In this document: in pieces, positions 8,077 to 16,916 of the stretch
Layout of the letters: every line of letters starts with the position of its first letter
Numbering within the stretch: position 1 is the stretch's first letter
Assembly: GCA_009928435.1 (NCBI GenBank)
Contig: JAABNQ010000038.1
Span: forward strand, 1 to 34,833
Direction: 5' to 3'
Source of the DNA: Bacillus sp. HF117_J1_D
GTDB taxonomy: Bacteria > Bacillota > Bacilli > Bacillales > Bacillaceae_C
Length of the DNA stretch: 34,833 nt
Notes under the pieces: model-generated
Seen by the model: the letters and a program-made list of their open reading frames with translations, nothing else
Databases searched by the model: none
Told to the model about the DNA's origin: nothing
Made by a program: the position numbers and the translations under genes

Positions 8077-9097
8077 ACCTTTTATTCCCAAGCTCATCTA
8101 TGTCGAACCTCGTGCATTAGAATATCCACTTGGAAAAGAACTTATTGCTAAGTTTGAACATATGGGAATGGAAATAAGGGAAACAACCTCACATAACCAA
8201 ATAAGGAACTTACCAGGGGAAAACCATTTTCAAAAATACCGTAATGCTAAATCTACGCTTGTGGTGGGGATTCGTAAAACATTAAAATTTGATACATCTA
8301 AGCCTTCAGCAGAATATGCGATCCCTTTTGCAACTGGCTGTATGGGGCATTGTCATTATTGTTATCTGCAAACAACGATGGGCAGCAAGCCATATATTCG
8401 TACTTATGTAAACGTGGATGAAATTTTTGATGCCGCTGAAGCATATATGAAAGAGCGCGCTCCAGAGTTCACTCGCTTTGAAGCTTCATGCACTTCAGAT
8501 ATCGTTGGTATAGACCACTTAACACATACGCTCAAAAAAGCAATTGAGTTTTTCGGAAAATCAAAATATGGTAAGCTTCGGTTTGTAACTAAATTTGAAC
8601 ATGTAGACCATCTTCTTAATGCAGAGCATAATGGAAGAACTCGCTTTCGATTCAGTATAAACGACGATTACATTATTAAATATTTTGAACCCGGAACCTC
8701 AAGGTTAAATGAACGAATTAATGCAGCTGTTAAGGTTGCTGAAGCTGGTTACCCATTAGGGTTCATCGTTGCCCCTATTTACATTCATGATGATTGGAAA
8801 AATGGCTATCATGAAATGTTTGAAAAATTAAGATCTTCATTACCTGCATTTGCAAGAAAAAATCTTACATTTGAAATGATCCAACACCGTTTTACTAAAC
8901 CAGCAAAGCGTGTTATACAAGAAAATTATCCAATGACAAAACTTGAACTAAATGAAGCGAAACGAAAATGGAAATGGGGTAGATATGGTATCGGCAAATA
9001 TGTTTATACAGACAAGGAACAAGAAGAAATTAAAGACACATTAGGAGGATATATCCAACGGTATTTCCCCGAAGCAAAACTAGAGTATTTTACATAA
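8069..9097 (+). CDS. splB: Spore photoproduct lyase, radical SAM DNA repair enzyme
   Basis: SplB reverses the spore photoproduct (5-thyminyl-5,6-dihydrothymine) in germinating spores by radical SAM chemistry. With the ATG at 8069 the protein is 342 residues, the same as B. subtilis SplB. The iron-sulfur ligands are Cys91, Cys95 and Cys98 (GCMGHCHYCYL), followed by Tyr99. The hydrogen donor Cys141 lies in EASCTSDIVG. The conserved FTKPAKRVI and WGRYGIGKY segments are present. GGAGG lies 12 bases before this start; an in-frame ATG at 8057 sits inside that run and is less likely. Codon choice is more A/T-rich than in mutL or mutS. It forms an operon with splA. Confidence 0.96.
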   Translation: MVKPFIPKLIYVEPRALEYPLGKELIAKFEHMGMEIRETTSHNQIRNLPGENHFQKYRNAKSTLVVGIRKTLKFDTSKPSAEYAIPFATGCMGHCHYCYLQTTMGSKPYIRTYVNVDEIFDAAEAYMKERAPEFTRFEASCTSDIVGIDHLTHTLKKAIEFFGKSKYGKLRFVTKFEHVDHLLNAEHNGRTRFRFSINDDYIIKYFEPGTSRLNERINAAVKVAEAGYPLGFIVAPIYIHDDWKNGYHEMFEKLRSSLPAFARKNLTFEMIQHRFTKPAKRVIQENYPMTKLELNEAKRKWKWGRYGIGKYVYTDKEQEEIKDTLGGYIQRYFPEAKLEYFT

Positions 9098-9175
9098 AGT
9101 TTTGTTTATTTGTTATTGTAGGTAAAGATTTGAATTTTGGTTAAACACCTTGCTCTTTATAGTTGGCTGGACAAA

Positions 9176-9228
9176 GAACAAAAGCGCAAGCGCCTGTTCA
9201 TCGACGTACAGACTGGACGACTCCTGAC
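9176..9228 (+). repeat. Fragment of a GC-richer dispersed repeat
   Basis: The segment AAAAGCGCAAGCGCCTGTTC followed by CGACGTACAGACTGGACGAC is GC-richer than its surroundings. It resembles, from memory, the ends of short dispersed repeats common in Bacillaceae genomes (AAGCGCAAGCGCC at one end, GGAGCTGGAC/CTAGCTCCAG at the other). The last bases of the window (34817-34833) look like the opposite end of such a repeat. A genome-wide copy count would be needed to confirm it. Confidence 0.3.
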
Positions 9229-9271
9229 GAAAAAGCGACCCGTCCATAATTGGATAGGTCGCTCTCTTAGG
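9229..9271 (+). terminator. Hairpin downstream of splB, probable terminator
   Basis: GCGACC and GGTCGC form the outer arms and TCCA/TGGA an inner stem, followed by a weak T run (CTCTCTT). It is the first strong hairpin after the splB stop, 130 bases away. Confidence 0.45.
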
Positions 9272-9334
9272 CAATCGATACCCTAATGCGTTAATTATAA
9301 CATACTCTTAACCACGCAACTTCTTCAGCAGCTG

Positions 9335-9372
9335 GGGCTAAAATTGGGGCTAAATAATGAAAATTAGCCCCT
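9335..9372. repeat. Tandem and inverted GGGGCTAA repeats, possible terminator
   Basis: Two GGGGCTAA copies 12 bases apart (9334-9341 and 9346-9353) are followed by the inverted TTAGCCCC (9364-9371). The hairpin could stop transcription of the small membrane-protein gene at 9413. The tandem pair matches the spacing of the copy at 7549-7567. In the plus frame the stretch reads LGLKLGLNNEN before a stop, possibly the tail of a lost gene. Confidence 0.4.
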
Positions 9373-9412
9373 CAACCCTTTGATACTCTTGTGATTGTTC
9401 ATCGTTTTTACT

Positions 9413-9673
9413 TTATTTACCATAATAGGCTATTGCGATGGAAACAATAAACACAACGAGCATTAGTGCCGCGTACATCCATGACAGCCTTTTAATATTA
9501 TATTTTAATGACGACTTTTCATAATCATGGGAACGCGCCAATTCGTTTGCGATCGTATCCCCTTCCTCTTCATATTGTTTCATTTGCCTCGAAACATCTC
9601 TTCCCACCAGAAATGTTCCTATAAGCGCGGCCACACTCACAATAACCCCGCCGATGATCATATAAGCGGTCAT
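9413..9673 (-). CDS. Small two-helix membrane protein, unknown function
   Basis: The ATG at 9673 has AAGGAG 8 bases upstream and gives 86 residues. A GTG nine bases earlier overlaps the ribosome-binding site and is less likely. Two hydrophobic helices (about residues 4-24 and 66-84) flank a charged middle (RQMKQYEEEGDTIANELAR) that could form a short cytoplasmic coiled coil. A TATAAT box lies about 30 bases before the start (9704-9709) without a good -35. It follows no operon partner closely. I do not recognise a family and assign no function. Confidence 0.65.
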   Translation of the reverse strand: MTAYMIIGGVIVSVAALIGTFLVGRDVSRQMKQYEEEGDTIANELARSHDYEKSSLKYNIKRLSWMYAALMLVVFIVSIAIAYYGK

Positions 9674-9811
9674 ATATTTCACTCCTTGACATCCTATACC
9701 ATCATTATACCGCTTTGCAAAAATATTTCATGGATTTAAAGTAAAATCTGTTACAAATTAATGGTTTTTTAAGCCGTCATTTACATCATATGCATGAAAA
9801 GTGGATAATGT

Positions 9812-10228
9812 TCATTTTCCCCGATTTTCAGAATGTATGAAAAGATTCAAGTTAAACAATGATGGGATTAATAAATATAACGCATATGCAAAAGACATCC
9901 ATGCTGTAAAAGCAATCACCTGTGAATCATCTAATGTTGGAAAAACCATATCGTGATTAGATAAAGAAAATGTGTCTAACGCTAAACCAATAATTGTACC
10001 AATGACTCCGAACTTTAGTGGTGCATTGTTTGTTTTATCGAATAATAGATACACATATGTAACACCACACAATAAAATTGATGTTCCAACTAATAATAAG
10101 ACAATGCTGATAATGAACTCATCTGTAGCTGGACTGAAAAGAACGTGTTCTCCAAAAAACCTAAAAAATAATGTAGCAAATAACCATACTAAAACACCCA
10201 ACAATGCCGTGAATAAATAGCCTTTCAT
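9812..10228 (-). CDS. Membrane protein (DUF5367-like) coupled to a TetR regulator
   Basis: The 138-residue protein has four predicted membrane helices (about 5-25, 38-60, 70-88 and 107-130) and opens with MKGYLFTALLGVLVWLFATL. It resembles, from memory, the DUF5367 family of Bacillus membrane proteins. Its start overlaps the stop of the TetR gene (TAATG, sharing position 10228), so the two form one translationally coupled operon under the promoter at 10851-10879. The context suggests a small membrane factor whose level is set by the regulator, for instance in response to a membrane-active compound. That is inference; no substrate can be named. Confidence 0.75.
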   Translation of the reverse strand: MKGYLFTALLGVLVWLFATLFFRFFGEHVLFSPATDEFIISIVLLLVGTSILLCGVTYVYLLFDKTNNAPLKFGVIGTIIGLALDTFSLSNHDMVFPTLDDSQVIAFTAWMSFAYALYLLIPSLFNLNLFIHSENRGK

Positions 10229-10812
10229 TATTCAGTCTCCTTACTGGCTAATGTGTTGAGCCCATTGATTAATTGCGTGAACTCCCTGTATGTTTTTTCA
10301 ACAGGAAAATTTTTTTGTAACACTGCTTGTAATGCCACCCCGTCGGCAATAGCATTTAATAGAATTCCCCACGTCTCAAGTGAAACCCCTTCTATCGGGG
10401 ATTCCGTCCACAAGTTTGATACAATCTCTGTCAGAGCCTTATTTTCTGTCATAATCATTTCGCCAAGCTGACCTCTTATTTTCTCATTATTAAAACTTGA
10501 AGCAACCAATGATTGAAACAATTTATGAAAAAACGAATCATATGAACAACGACTTTTAGCTGATGCAATAGCTTCCTCAATCACATATTCGCTGCTTTGG
10601 GAAATCTCTTGCCAGCTAGTTTCACAAATGTCTTGCACAATATCGATTAACAGCTGTTCTTTCGTTTTAAAATGATAGTAGATTGTACCTTGTGTAACTC
10701 CTGCCGCATCAGCGACCGCTCTTAATGTGAACTTTTCAATACCTTTATCAACCAGACACTCCTTAGCACATTTAATTAAGTCGTCCTTACTAATCACATT
10801 TGGTTTTGCCAT
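10228..10812 (-). CDS. TetR/AcrR-family transcriptional regulator
   Basis: This 194-residue protein has a typical N-terminal TetR DNA-binding domain: TLRAVADAAGVTQGTIYYHF (about 29-48) contains the helix-turn-helix and the conserved YYHF. The C-terminal half is an all-helical ligand and dimer domain with no recognisable ligand signature. The ATG at 10812 has AAGGAG 7 bases upstream. A 20-base inverted repeat lies between the ribosome-binding site and the -10 box, so it very likely represses its own operon. The following gene, a small membrane protein, overlaps it. The pair sits in the accessory gap between mutL and miaA. Confidence 0.92.
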   Translation of the reverse strand: MAKPNVISKDDLIKCAKECLVDKGIEKFTLRAVADAAGVTQGTIYYHFKTKEQLLIDIVQDICETSWQEISQSSEYVIEEAIASAKSRCSYDSFFHKLFQSLVASSFNNEKIRGQLGEMIMTENKALTEIVSNLWTESPIEGVSLETWGILLNAIADGVALQAVLQKNFPVEKTYREFTQLINGLNTLASKETE

Positions 10813-10826
10813 CTTATCATCTCCTT

Positions 10827-10846
10827 TTAGTTATTCAACTAACTAA
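10827..10846. promoter_or_regulatory. Putative TetR operator
   Basis: The arms TTAGTTA and TAACTAA form an inverted repeat with a 6-base centre, 20 bases in all. It lies just downstream of the -10 box and directly upstream of the ribosome-binding site of the TetR gene, a typical autorepression site. Confidence 0.6.
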
Positions 10847-10850
10847 CTAC

Positions 10851-10879
10851 ATATTACCAGCTTAAATAAACCATTACAA
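10851..10879 (-). promoter_or_regulatory. Sigma-A promoter of the TetR operon
   Basis: TTGTAA (10874-10879), a 17-base spacer and TAATAT (10851-10856) on the minus strand. The start point would fall in the putative operator. Confidence 0.6.
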
Positions 10880-10992
10880 TCTTTTCTCCTCGTTAAATTT
10901 CTTTTCCTCGCCGTTCTATGTTCGACATGCGACTGAACTACAAGAGATCTATGTAGTCTTTATACCATTTGAAGTTTGTGGACAAGTCATTT

Positions 10993-11040
10993 AAAAAACA
11001 ACGCAAAACCCTTATATAACAAGGATTTCACGTTGTTGTT
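10993..11040 (-). terminator. Terminator after mutL
   Basis: AACAACGTGAAATCCTT pairs with AAGGGTTTTGCGTTGTT, with a few G-U pairs, and ends in a T run on the minus strand. It closes the mutS-mutL unit. The bases between it and the TetR promoter (10880-10992) show no gene. Confidence 0.7.
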
Positions 11041-11042
11041 TT

Positions 11043-12917
11043 TTACATAATCCGTTTAAACATCTTTTCCATATCTGTAATGGAAAAATGCACAATAATC
11101 GGCCTGCCATGCGGACAAGTAAAGGGGTCTTCTGCCCTTCGCAATTCATCCAACAAAGCCTGAATTTCATCGTCACGCAAATATCGGTTTGCTTTAATAG
11201 CAGCCTTGCAGCTCATCATGATGGCTGCTTCCTCACGAAGTTTTTTTATATCAATCTTATGCATTGAAAGCAGCTGCTCGATAATTTCTTCGATGATTGT
11301 TTGTTCCTGTCCTTTCGGGAACCATGCAGGATGTGACCTGACAATAAAACTGTTCATTCCAAAGTCTTCCAAAAAAATACCGACAGTCTGAAGCTCTTCC
11401 AGATGCTCCTTAATTTTTAAAGATTCATCGACTGAGAATTCCAAAGTAAGCGGAACAAGCAGTTGTTGCAGGTCCATCGTCACTTTGCCGACCTTCTCGC
11501 GAAAGTATTCGTATTTGATTCTTTCTTGAGCAGCATGCTGGTCGATCATATACAACCCGAGTTCGTTCTGAGCAAAAATATAAGTTCCGTGCATTTGCCC
11601 GATTGGATAAAGTGCTGGAAAACGTTCTTTTTCATTGACGATTTCTTCTGCTTCATCAACAGTTTGGCTTTCCGGTTCTTCAACCTTTTCAATCATCTGC
11701 ACATTTAATTCATTTGTTTTTGAAATTTGAGAAGCCGGTTCATACTCAACTGGATCATAAAGTTTTTTCATTTCTTTGGCAGGCAGAAGTTTTTCTTTTT
11801 TATACGATGTTGTTGCCGGCGGCTTCCAATCTGGTTTTGGGCTATTTTCGGCAGGAGGCTCCAGTTTAAATTCCGTCTGGACACTCATCTGATTTTTTTT
11901 CGGCGTCGGCACAACCCCAGAAGGAATGAGCTGCTCTTTTTTAAATGCCTGTTTGATTGCTTCAGTAATGAATTCTTTTAATTCCTGCTCTTTACTAAAC
12001 CTAACTTCCAGTTTTGCTGGATGAACATTTACATCCACTAAAATCGGATCCAATTCAATGGATATCAGCGCAATGGGAAAGCGGCCGACGGGCAGAAGCG
12101 TATGATAGCCTTCCAACACAGCTTTCACAAGGGAATAATTTTTGATAAATCGGCCGTTAATCATTGTCGATAGATAGTTACGAGATGCCCGCGTCATCTC
12201 AGGGCGTGAAATGAATCCAGACACCGAAAAGTCCAATGATTGGGCACGTATTTGGATCATATCCCTAGCAACGTTTTTTCCATAAATCGCTGCGAGGACT
12301 TGCCTGATATCTCCGTTCCCGTTCGTATGAAGCAGAATCCGACCATCATGGCTCAGACGAATGGATACCTCAGGATGAGCCAATGCCAAGCGATTGACCA
12401 CGTCCGTAATATGTCCGATTTCAGTATGAAGAGTTTTTACATATTTCAACCGGGCAGGCGTATTGAAAAACAAGTCAGAAACCGTGATGTCTGTCCCTCT
12501 TCGTGATGGGGCTTTTTCATGTGTGATGAGCTTTCCGCCTTCCAATATCGCCTTTGTACCGTCTTCTCCCTCCCTGGCTGTAACTAAGGTAAGACGCGAA
12601 ACAGAAGCGATGCTTGGAAGGGCCTCTCCCCTGAAGCCAAGGGTACGGATACGGAATAAGTCATGTTCATCTTTTATTTTACTTGTTGCATGCCTTTTAA
12701 AAGCTGTGACAATATCTTCTTCCCCGATACCTTTTCCGTTATCAATGATACGAATTTCACCAAGGCCTGCTTCTTTTATATTGATTTCAACGATGGTGCT
12801 TCCTGCATCAACAGAATTTTCCACCAGTTCTTTGACAACAGACGCAGGGCGCTCGACAACTTCACCGGCGGCTATTTTATTAGACAAAGCTTCATCCAAC
12901 TCTATAATTTCACGCAT
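11043..12917 (-). CDS. mutL: DNA mismatch repair endonuclease MutL
   Basis: MutL couples MutS mismatch recognition to strand incision. The 624-residue protein has the N-terminal GHKL ATPase (Glu33 in [19 protein letters not shown]), an acidic variable linker (about 330-430) and the C-terminal nuclease domain. The nuclease motif [12 protein letters not shown] begins at 459, with SCKAAIK (about 569) and CPHGRP (about 601), as in methyl-independent Gram-positive MutL. The ATG at 12917 has GGAAGGAG upstream. It follows mutS by 21 bases. A terminator follows, after which the glp operon expected from staphylococcal gene order is missing. Confidence 0.97.
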   Translation of the reverse strand: MREIIELDEALSNKIAAGEVVERPASVVKELVENSVDAGSTIVEINIKEAGLGEIRIIDNGKGIGEEDIVTAFKRHATSKIKDEHDLFRIRTLGFRGEALPSIASVSRLTLVTAREGEDGTKAILEGGKLITHEKAPSRRGTDITVSDLFFNTPARLKYVKTLHTEIGHITDVVNRLALAHPEVSIRLSHDGRILLHTNGNGDIRQVLAAIYGKNVARDMIQIRAQSLDFSVSGFISRPEMTRASRNYLSTMINGRFIKNYSLVKAVLEGYHTLLPVGRFPIALISIELDPILVDVNVHPAKLEVRFSKEQELKEFITEAIKQAFKKEQLIPSGVVPTPKKNQMSVQTEFKLEPPAENSPKPDWKPPATTSYKKEKLLPAKEMKKLYDPVEYEPASQISKTNELNVQMIEKVEEPESQTVDEAEEIVNEKERFPALYPIGQMHGTYIFAQNELGLYMIDQHAAQERIKYEYFREKVGKVTMDLQQLLVPLTLEFSVDESLKIKEHLEELQTVGIFLEDFGMNSFIVRSHPAWFPKGQEQTIIEEIIEQLLSMHKIDIKKLREEAAIMMSCKAAIKANRYLRDDEIQALLDELRRAEDPFTCPHGRPIIVHFSITDMEKMFKRIM

Positions 12918-12938
12918 TGCTTCGCTCCTTCCCTCTGT

Positions 12939-15536
12939 TTATTTCCTAATTTTTTTCTGCAGCGAATATAAAACATTTAAAGCTTGCAGAGGGTTCATCT
13001 CAAGCAAATTCAAACTCTCGATTTCTTTTAAAACCTTTTTCTCTGTCCTGTCAACAGCTGAATCCTTCGGTTCGGAGAAAAAGGCCAATTGCTCATTCGA
13101 AACTGGGGATTCTTTGACTGCTTCCCCTAAAGTAGGTTCCTCTTTTGTCTTGCCATTCGACTTCTCCAGTTGGCTTAAGATTTCTTCAGCACGCTGAATT
13201 AGCGTTTCAGGCAAATCTGCCAATTCAGCGACATGGATACCATAGCTTTTATCAGCGGCACCGTCCTTCACTTTATGCAAAAACACGAGTTTACCTTGAT
13301 GTTCAGCAGCACTCACATGGACGTTTTTTAAACGGGACAGTTGTTTATCCAGCCCCGTAAGCTCATGATAATGAGTTGAAAATAGGGTTTTGGCACCAAT
13401 CTGTTCATGAATATATTCAATGATTGCCTGAGCGAGCGCCATCCCATCATATGTAGATGTACCACGACCGATTTCATCGAATAAGATTAAACTATTTTGA
13501 GTCGCATGGGTGATGGCATTTTTCGCTTCCAGCATTTCAACCATAAACGTACTCTGTCCTGATATTAGATCGTCCGCTGCCCCAATTCTAGTAAAAATTT
13601 GGTCAAAGATTGGGAGCTTGGCGTTTGATGCGGGTACAAAACAGCCTATTTGCGCCATGACGGCTGTCAAAGCAACCTGTCTCATATACGTGCTTTTCCC
13701 TGACATATTCGGCCCCGTAATGAGGAGCATTTCCCTTTTGTCATCCATCATGCAGTCGTTTGGAACATATTCTTGTGACCCCATCACTTTTTCGACAACC
13801 GGATGCCTTCCGTTTTCAAGAGTCAGTTCTCTTGTGAAATGAAGCGCTGGTTTCACATAGTGCCGAGCCTCACTAATCGCTGCAAAGCTTTGGAAAATAT
13901 CAATCTCACTAATGATTTTTGCTGTTTTTTGTAGTCTAGGAATAAATTGTTTTACTTGATCCCGCAAATCAAGAAATAAATCGTACTCTAGTTCAATGGA
14001 CCTTTCATCTGCCTGGAGAATCAAAGCTTCTTTTTCTTTTAACTCGGGAGTTATAAACCTTTCAGCATTTGTCAATGTCTGCTTTCGTTCATATCGTCCC
14101 TCTTCCAAAAACTTCACGTTAGCCCGGGTCACTTCAATGTAATAGCCAAAAACCCTATTGTAGCCAACCTTTAATGATTTAATGCCTGTTTTCTCACGTT
14201 CATCCTTTTCCAATGTGGCAATCCAGTTTTTTCCGTTTCGGCTTGCATCGCGATACTGATCCAATTTCTCATCATAGCCATCTTTGATGATTCCGCCTTC
14301 TTTGACAGAGATCGGTGGGTTTTCAGCTACCGCGCGCTCTAGCAGATCGGTCAAGTCTTCACAAGGATCCAATGCCATGGCAAGCTTGTTCGTTTCCTCA
14401 TGATCCATACCTTCTATTAAACTGCGGATGGCAGGTACTTGCAGCAATGATTTTTTCAATTGAATGAAATCACGTGCATTTGCATTTCCGAAAGCCACCC
14501 TGCCGGCAAGCCGCTCCAAGTCATAGACGCTTTTTAAAAGCTCCTGCAAATCAAGACGTTCAAAATAATGTTCCATGAATAGCTCTACCAAGAGCAGGCG
14601 CTTTTCTATCAATGCCTTACTAATTAAGGGTCTGTCCAGCCATTGTCTTAACAGACGCCCACCCATTGCAGTCGATGTTTCATCCAAAAGCCAAAGCAGC
14701 GTTCCTTTTTTATCTTTTCCACGGATGGGCTCAGTAATCTCTAAATTCCTTTTAGAGTAAAAATCTATTTTCATAAATTGGTTATTTTCATAGATTTCAA
14801 AAGGCTGTAAGTGATCGAGACTGCGCTTTTGTGTTTTTTTCAAATAATGAAGCAATCTCTGTACAGGCTCCTGCAATTCTTCAGCATCAAGCTTTTGAAG
14901 AATTTGCTGGAACTCATCGTGCATAAAGGAATTTTCTTCATATGAAATGACTGCTTGACATCTTTCTTTGATCTTTTCCAGAAGGCCTACGTCTTCCTCT
15001 GGGGATGCTACAACTTCCTTTGCCCCAATTGTAGCCAACTCATTTAAAAGCAAGTCAACAGATCCTTCCAACACCGTTGCTCTACCCTCACCGGTTGACA
15101 GATCCGTATACGCAACCCCGTATGACTGGTTGTTGAAATTAGAGATCGCTGCGATGTAATTATTTTCTTTCGCTACAATGCCTTTTCCATCCATTACCGT
15201 TCCAGGGGTGACCAATTGGACAACTTCACGTTTGACAACACCCTTCGCATGCTTAGGATCTTCTGTCTGTTCGCAAATCGCTACTTTATAGCCTTTTTGT
15301 ATTAAATTTTCAATATAGCCTGCAGCCGAGTGGTGTGGAACACCACACATGGGAATCTTCTCTTCCGAACCTCCCTCTCTGCTGGTCAAAGTAATTTCCA
15401 GTTCTTGGGATGCCTTCAATGCATCTTCAAAAAACAACTCATAAAAATCTCCTAGACGAAAAAATAAAAAGGCATCCTTGTTCTCTGCCTTTACTTTTAA
15501 ATATTGCTGTATCATTGGTGTATATTGCTGACCCAT
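12939..15536 (-). CDS. mutS: DNA mismatch repair protein MutS
   Basis: MutS recognises mismatches and small loops and recruits MutL. From the ATG at 15536 the protein is 865 residues. The mismatch-contacting FYE motif is at residues 31-33. Walker A is GPNMSGKST (around 600) and Walker [14 protein letters not shown] follows, with the signature and C-terminal dimer region after it. An upstream in-frame ATG at 15557 has no ribosome-binding site and would add seven unconserved residues; GGAAAGGA precedes the chosen start by about 11 bases. An extended -10 promoter sits at 15574-15582. The gene forms a unit with mutL. Confidence 0.97.
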   Translation of the reverse strand: MGQQYTPMIQQYLKVKAENKDAFLFFRLGDFYELFFEDALKASQELEITLTSREGGSEEKIPMCGVPHHSAAGYIENLIQKGYKVAICEQTEDPKHAKGVVKREVVQLVTPGTVMDGKGIVAKENNYIAAISNFNNQSYGVAYTDLSTGEGRATVLEGSVDLLLNELATIGAKEVVASPEEDVGLLEKIKERCQAVISYEENSFMHDEFQQILQKLDAEELQEPVQRLLHYLKKTQKRSLDHLQPFEIYENNQFMKIDFYSKRNLEITEPIRGKDKKGTLLWLLDETSTAMGGRLLRQWLDRPLISKALIEKRLLLVELFMEHYFERLDLQELLKSVYDLERLAGRVAFGNANARDFIQLKKSLLQVPAIRSLIEGMDHEETNKLAMALDPCEDLTDLLERAVAENPPISVKEGGIIKDGYDEKLDQYRDASRNGKNWIATLEKDEREKTGIKSLKVGYNRVFGYYIEVTRANVKFLEEGRYERKQTLTNAERFITPELKEKEALILQADERSIELEYDLFLDLRDQVKQFIPRLQKTAKIISEIDIFQSFAAISEARHYVKPALHFTRELTLENGRHPVVEKVMGSQEYVPNDCMMDDKREMLLITGPNMSGKSTYMRQVALTAVMAQIGCFVPASNAKLPIFDQIFTRIGAADDLISGQSTFMVEMLEAKNAITHATQNSLILFDEIGRGTSTYDGMALAQAIIEYIHEQIGAKTLFSTHYHELTGLDKQLSRLKNVHVSAAEHQGKLVFLHKVKDGAADKSYGIHVAELADLPETLIQRAEEILSQLEKSNGKTKEEPTLGEAVKESPVSNEQLAFFSEPKDSAVDRTEKKVLKEIESLNLLEMNPLQALNVLYSLQKKIRK

Positions 15537-15573
15537 ATGTACTCGTTTCCTTTCCATTCGAACACTTAGACTG

Positions 15574-15582
15574 ATTATATCA
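15574..15582 (-). promoter_or_regulatory. Extended -10 promoter of mutS-mutL
   Basis: TGATATAAT on the minus strand combines a TGn extension with a perfect TATAAT, about 38 bases before the mutS ATG. No good -35 box is present. Confidence 0.45.
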
Positions 15583-15641
15583 TATCATTTTTAAAGCGTG
15601 AGATTCCAATAGAACCAGTTTATGCATTGTCATGTCCGGAA

Positions 15642-15671
15642 TAAAAAAGAAAAACCGGGGGGTTCCCGGTC
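15642..15671 (-). terminator. Terminator after cotE
   Basis: A stem of ACCGGG/CCCGGT is followed on the minus strand by TTTTCTTTTTT, directly after the cotE stop. Confidence 0.8.
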
Positions 15672-15676
15672 TACAC

Positions 15677-16222
15677 CTATTCTTCTTCATGTGCTACAAG
15701 AAAGTCTGGATCAATTTCTTCAAATTCTTTATCATCTAGTTCATCTTCCCAATCATCGTCATCACATGAGCATTTATCGTGATGTATAGCAACACAAACT
15801 TTTGTTTCACCAATGACTTCAACTAGGAATTCTCTCTCGACATTGACGAGTATCCTATTCCCTTTCTTAGATATGACAGCTTCGACACAATTTGGCTGCT
15901 GGAGTACTTTGGCAGAGACAATTTTATCATCCAGACAATCAGGATCACGGTACTTCAGCTTGATTACATCCCTGTAATCAACTTTTTCGGTCACCACAGA
16001 TGTCTTTGTGTTATCATGATGGGAATACCAAACATTAATATCAAAAGAGCCGCAGACTTCGACGTTTTTGCCTACCTTCCGCGCTTCGTATTTATGGTTG
16101 ATAATCCAACAGCCTAGTATGCTCGAAGGATGATGTGGCGGGTCGATCGTATGATTGGACAGTGTCATTTTGCGCCCTTTCGCAACGACCGCTTTGGTTA
16201 TAATTTCTCTATATTCTGCCAT
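15677..16222 (-). CDS. cotE: Outer spore coat morphogenetic protein CotE
   Basis: CotE is the mother-cell scaffold that directs outer spore coat assembly. The protein is 181 residues, the usual family length. It opens with [16 protein letters not shown] and contains [17 protein letters not shown], the conserved oligomerisation and surface-binding core. The C terminus is strongly acidic ([20 protein letters not shown]), as in other CotE proteins. The ATG at 16222 has GAGGAGG upstream. A sigma-E-like -10 (16255-16262) lies about 33 bases before the start. The gene stands alone between the ricA terminator and its own. Its place next to mutS is conserved in Bacillus. Confidence 0.96.
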   Translation of the reverse strand: MAEYREIITKAVVAKGRKMTLSNHTIDPPHHPSSILGCWIINHKYEARKVGKNVEVCGSFDINVWYSHHDNTKTSVVTEKVDYRDVIKLKYRDPDCLDDKIVSAKVLQQPNCVEAVISKKGNRILVNVEREFLVEVIGETKVCVAIHHDKCSCDDDDWEDELDDKEFEEIDPDFLVAHEEE

Positions 16223-16254
16223 TCGAGCGAAACCTCCTCATTCATTTTCATTTC

Positions 16255-16262
16255 ATCGTATG
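16255..16262 (-). promoter_or_regulatory. Sigma-E-type -10 element of cotE
   Basis: CATACGAT on the minus strand matches the sigma-E -10 consensus CATACANT at seven of eight bases. The -35 region 14-18 bases upstream is not a good match, so this is tentative. It fits the known mother-cell expression of cotE. Confidence 0.35.
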
Positions 16263-16435
16263 CATTCATCTAGACTCCTGTGCTTCATTCGCCTGTCATT
16301 GCCCGCCTATATTTAGGCAATTATCCAGAATCTCATCCGATTATTTGACGGAATCTCCCATCCAAATAAAACTAGATAGAGCCTGATTGTACATTATAAA
16401 ATATGGCAGTTATCATGAAGGGGTATTTTGTCCAT

Positions 16436-16470
16436 TAAAAAGAGCCCCGCCCAAATGGGCAAAGGCTCTG
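16436..16470 (-). terminator. Terminator after ricA
   Basis: GAGCC(TTT)GCCC pairs with GGGC(GG)GGCTC on the minus strand, followed by a five-T run. It separates miaB-ricA from cotE. The bases from 16263 to 16435 hold no recognisable gene. Confidence 0.8.
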
Positions 16471-16486
16471 GATTTTCATTCCTATT

Positions 16487-16915
16487 TTAAGAGCAGCTGG
16501 ATGGACTGTTCTTCAGTTTTGACCCTGTATCTCCCGTCAATAAATCCCCGCCCGTAGACACAAGGATTTCATCTGTCACTTTGTTGGAAATGGCACTAGC
16601 AACCATTTGCAGCAAATCGTTGACATCAGTTTGTGACTGCTTGAATTCCTGAACAATAGGAATCTCATCTAATTCCTTCTCAAGCTTTTCAATCTTTTCT
16701 TCGACTAATTCCAATGCCCGCTCTTTTTCGTAATGCTGAAAATTGACCGCTTGCTTTTGTAAGCTTTTAATGCTCGCAATCATTTCTCTCACTTTTTGAT
16801 TTTCGTTAATTTGAGCTTCTGCACGCTTGAAAAAATCTACTTCTTCCGTTTTAGCGATCATGCTCGCCAATTCATGTGCACGTTCAACGATGTCTTCTTT
16901 TGTATATTTTGCCAT
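16487..16915 (-). CDS. ricA: RicA (YmcA), RNase Y specificity factor
   Basis: RicA, RicF (YlbF) and RicT (YaaT) form the Y-complex that steers RNase Y maturation of operon mRNAs and supports sporulation, competence and biofilm formation in B. subtilis. The 142-residue protein is a helical YlbF/YmcA-family member with a long charged coiled coil (about 55-95). It has one cysteine, in the C-terminal NSPSSCS tail (Cys141), in the place of the conserved cysteine associated with an iron-sulfur cluster. The start at 16915 follows miaB by one base after its stop, so the two are co-translated. RNase Y (rny) is encoded 3 kb upstream. Confidence 0.92.
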   Translation of the reverse strand: MAKYTKEDIVERAHELASMIAKTEEVDFFKRAEAQINENQKVREMIASIKSLQKQAVNFQHYEKERALELVEEKIEKLEKELDEIPIVQEFKQSQTDVNDLLQMVASAISNKVTDEILVSTGGDLLTGDTGSKLKNSPSSCS

Positions 16916-16916
16916 T

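Noticed and set aside
10905-10935. A LexA-like sequence CGAACATAGAACG between mutL and the TetR gene
   Set aside because: The half-sites are in the wrong relation (GAAC...GAAC, not GAAC...GTTC) and it is not near a promoter.
12463-13197. A 244-codon plus-strand open frame opposite the mutL start and mutS end
   Set aside because: It lies wholly antisense to two well-supported genes, has serine- and phenylalanine-rich low-complexity composition and no ribosome-binding site. It is a shadow frame.
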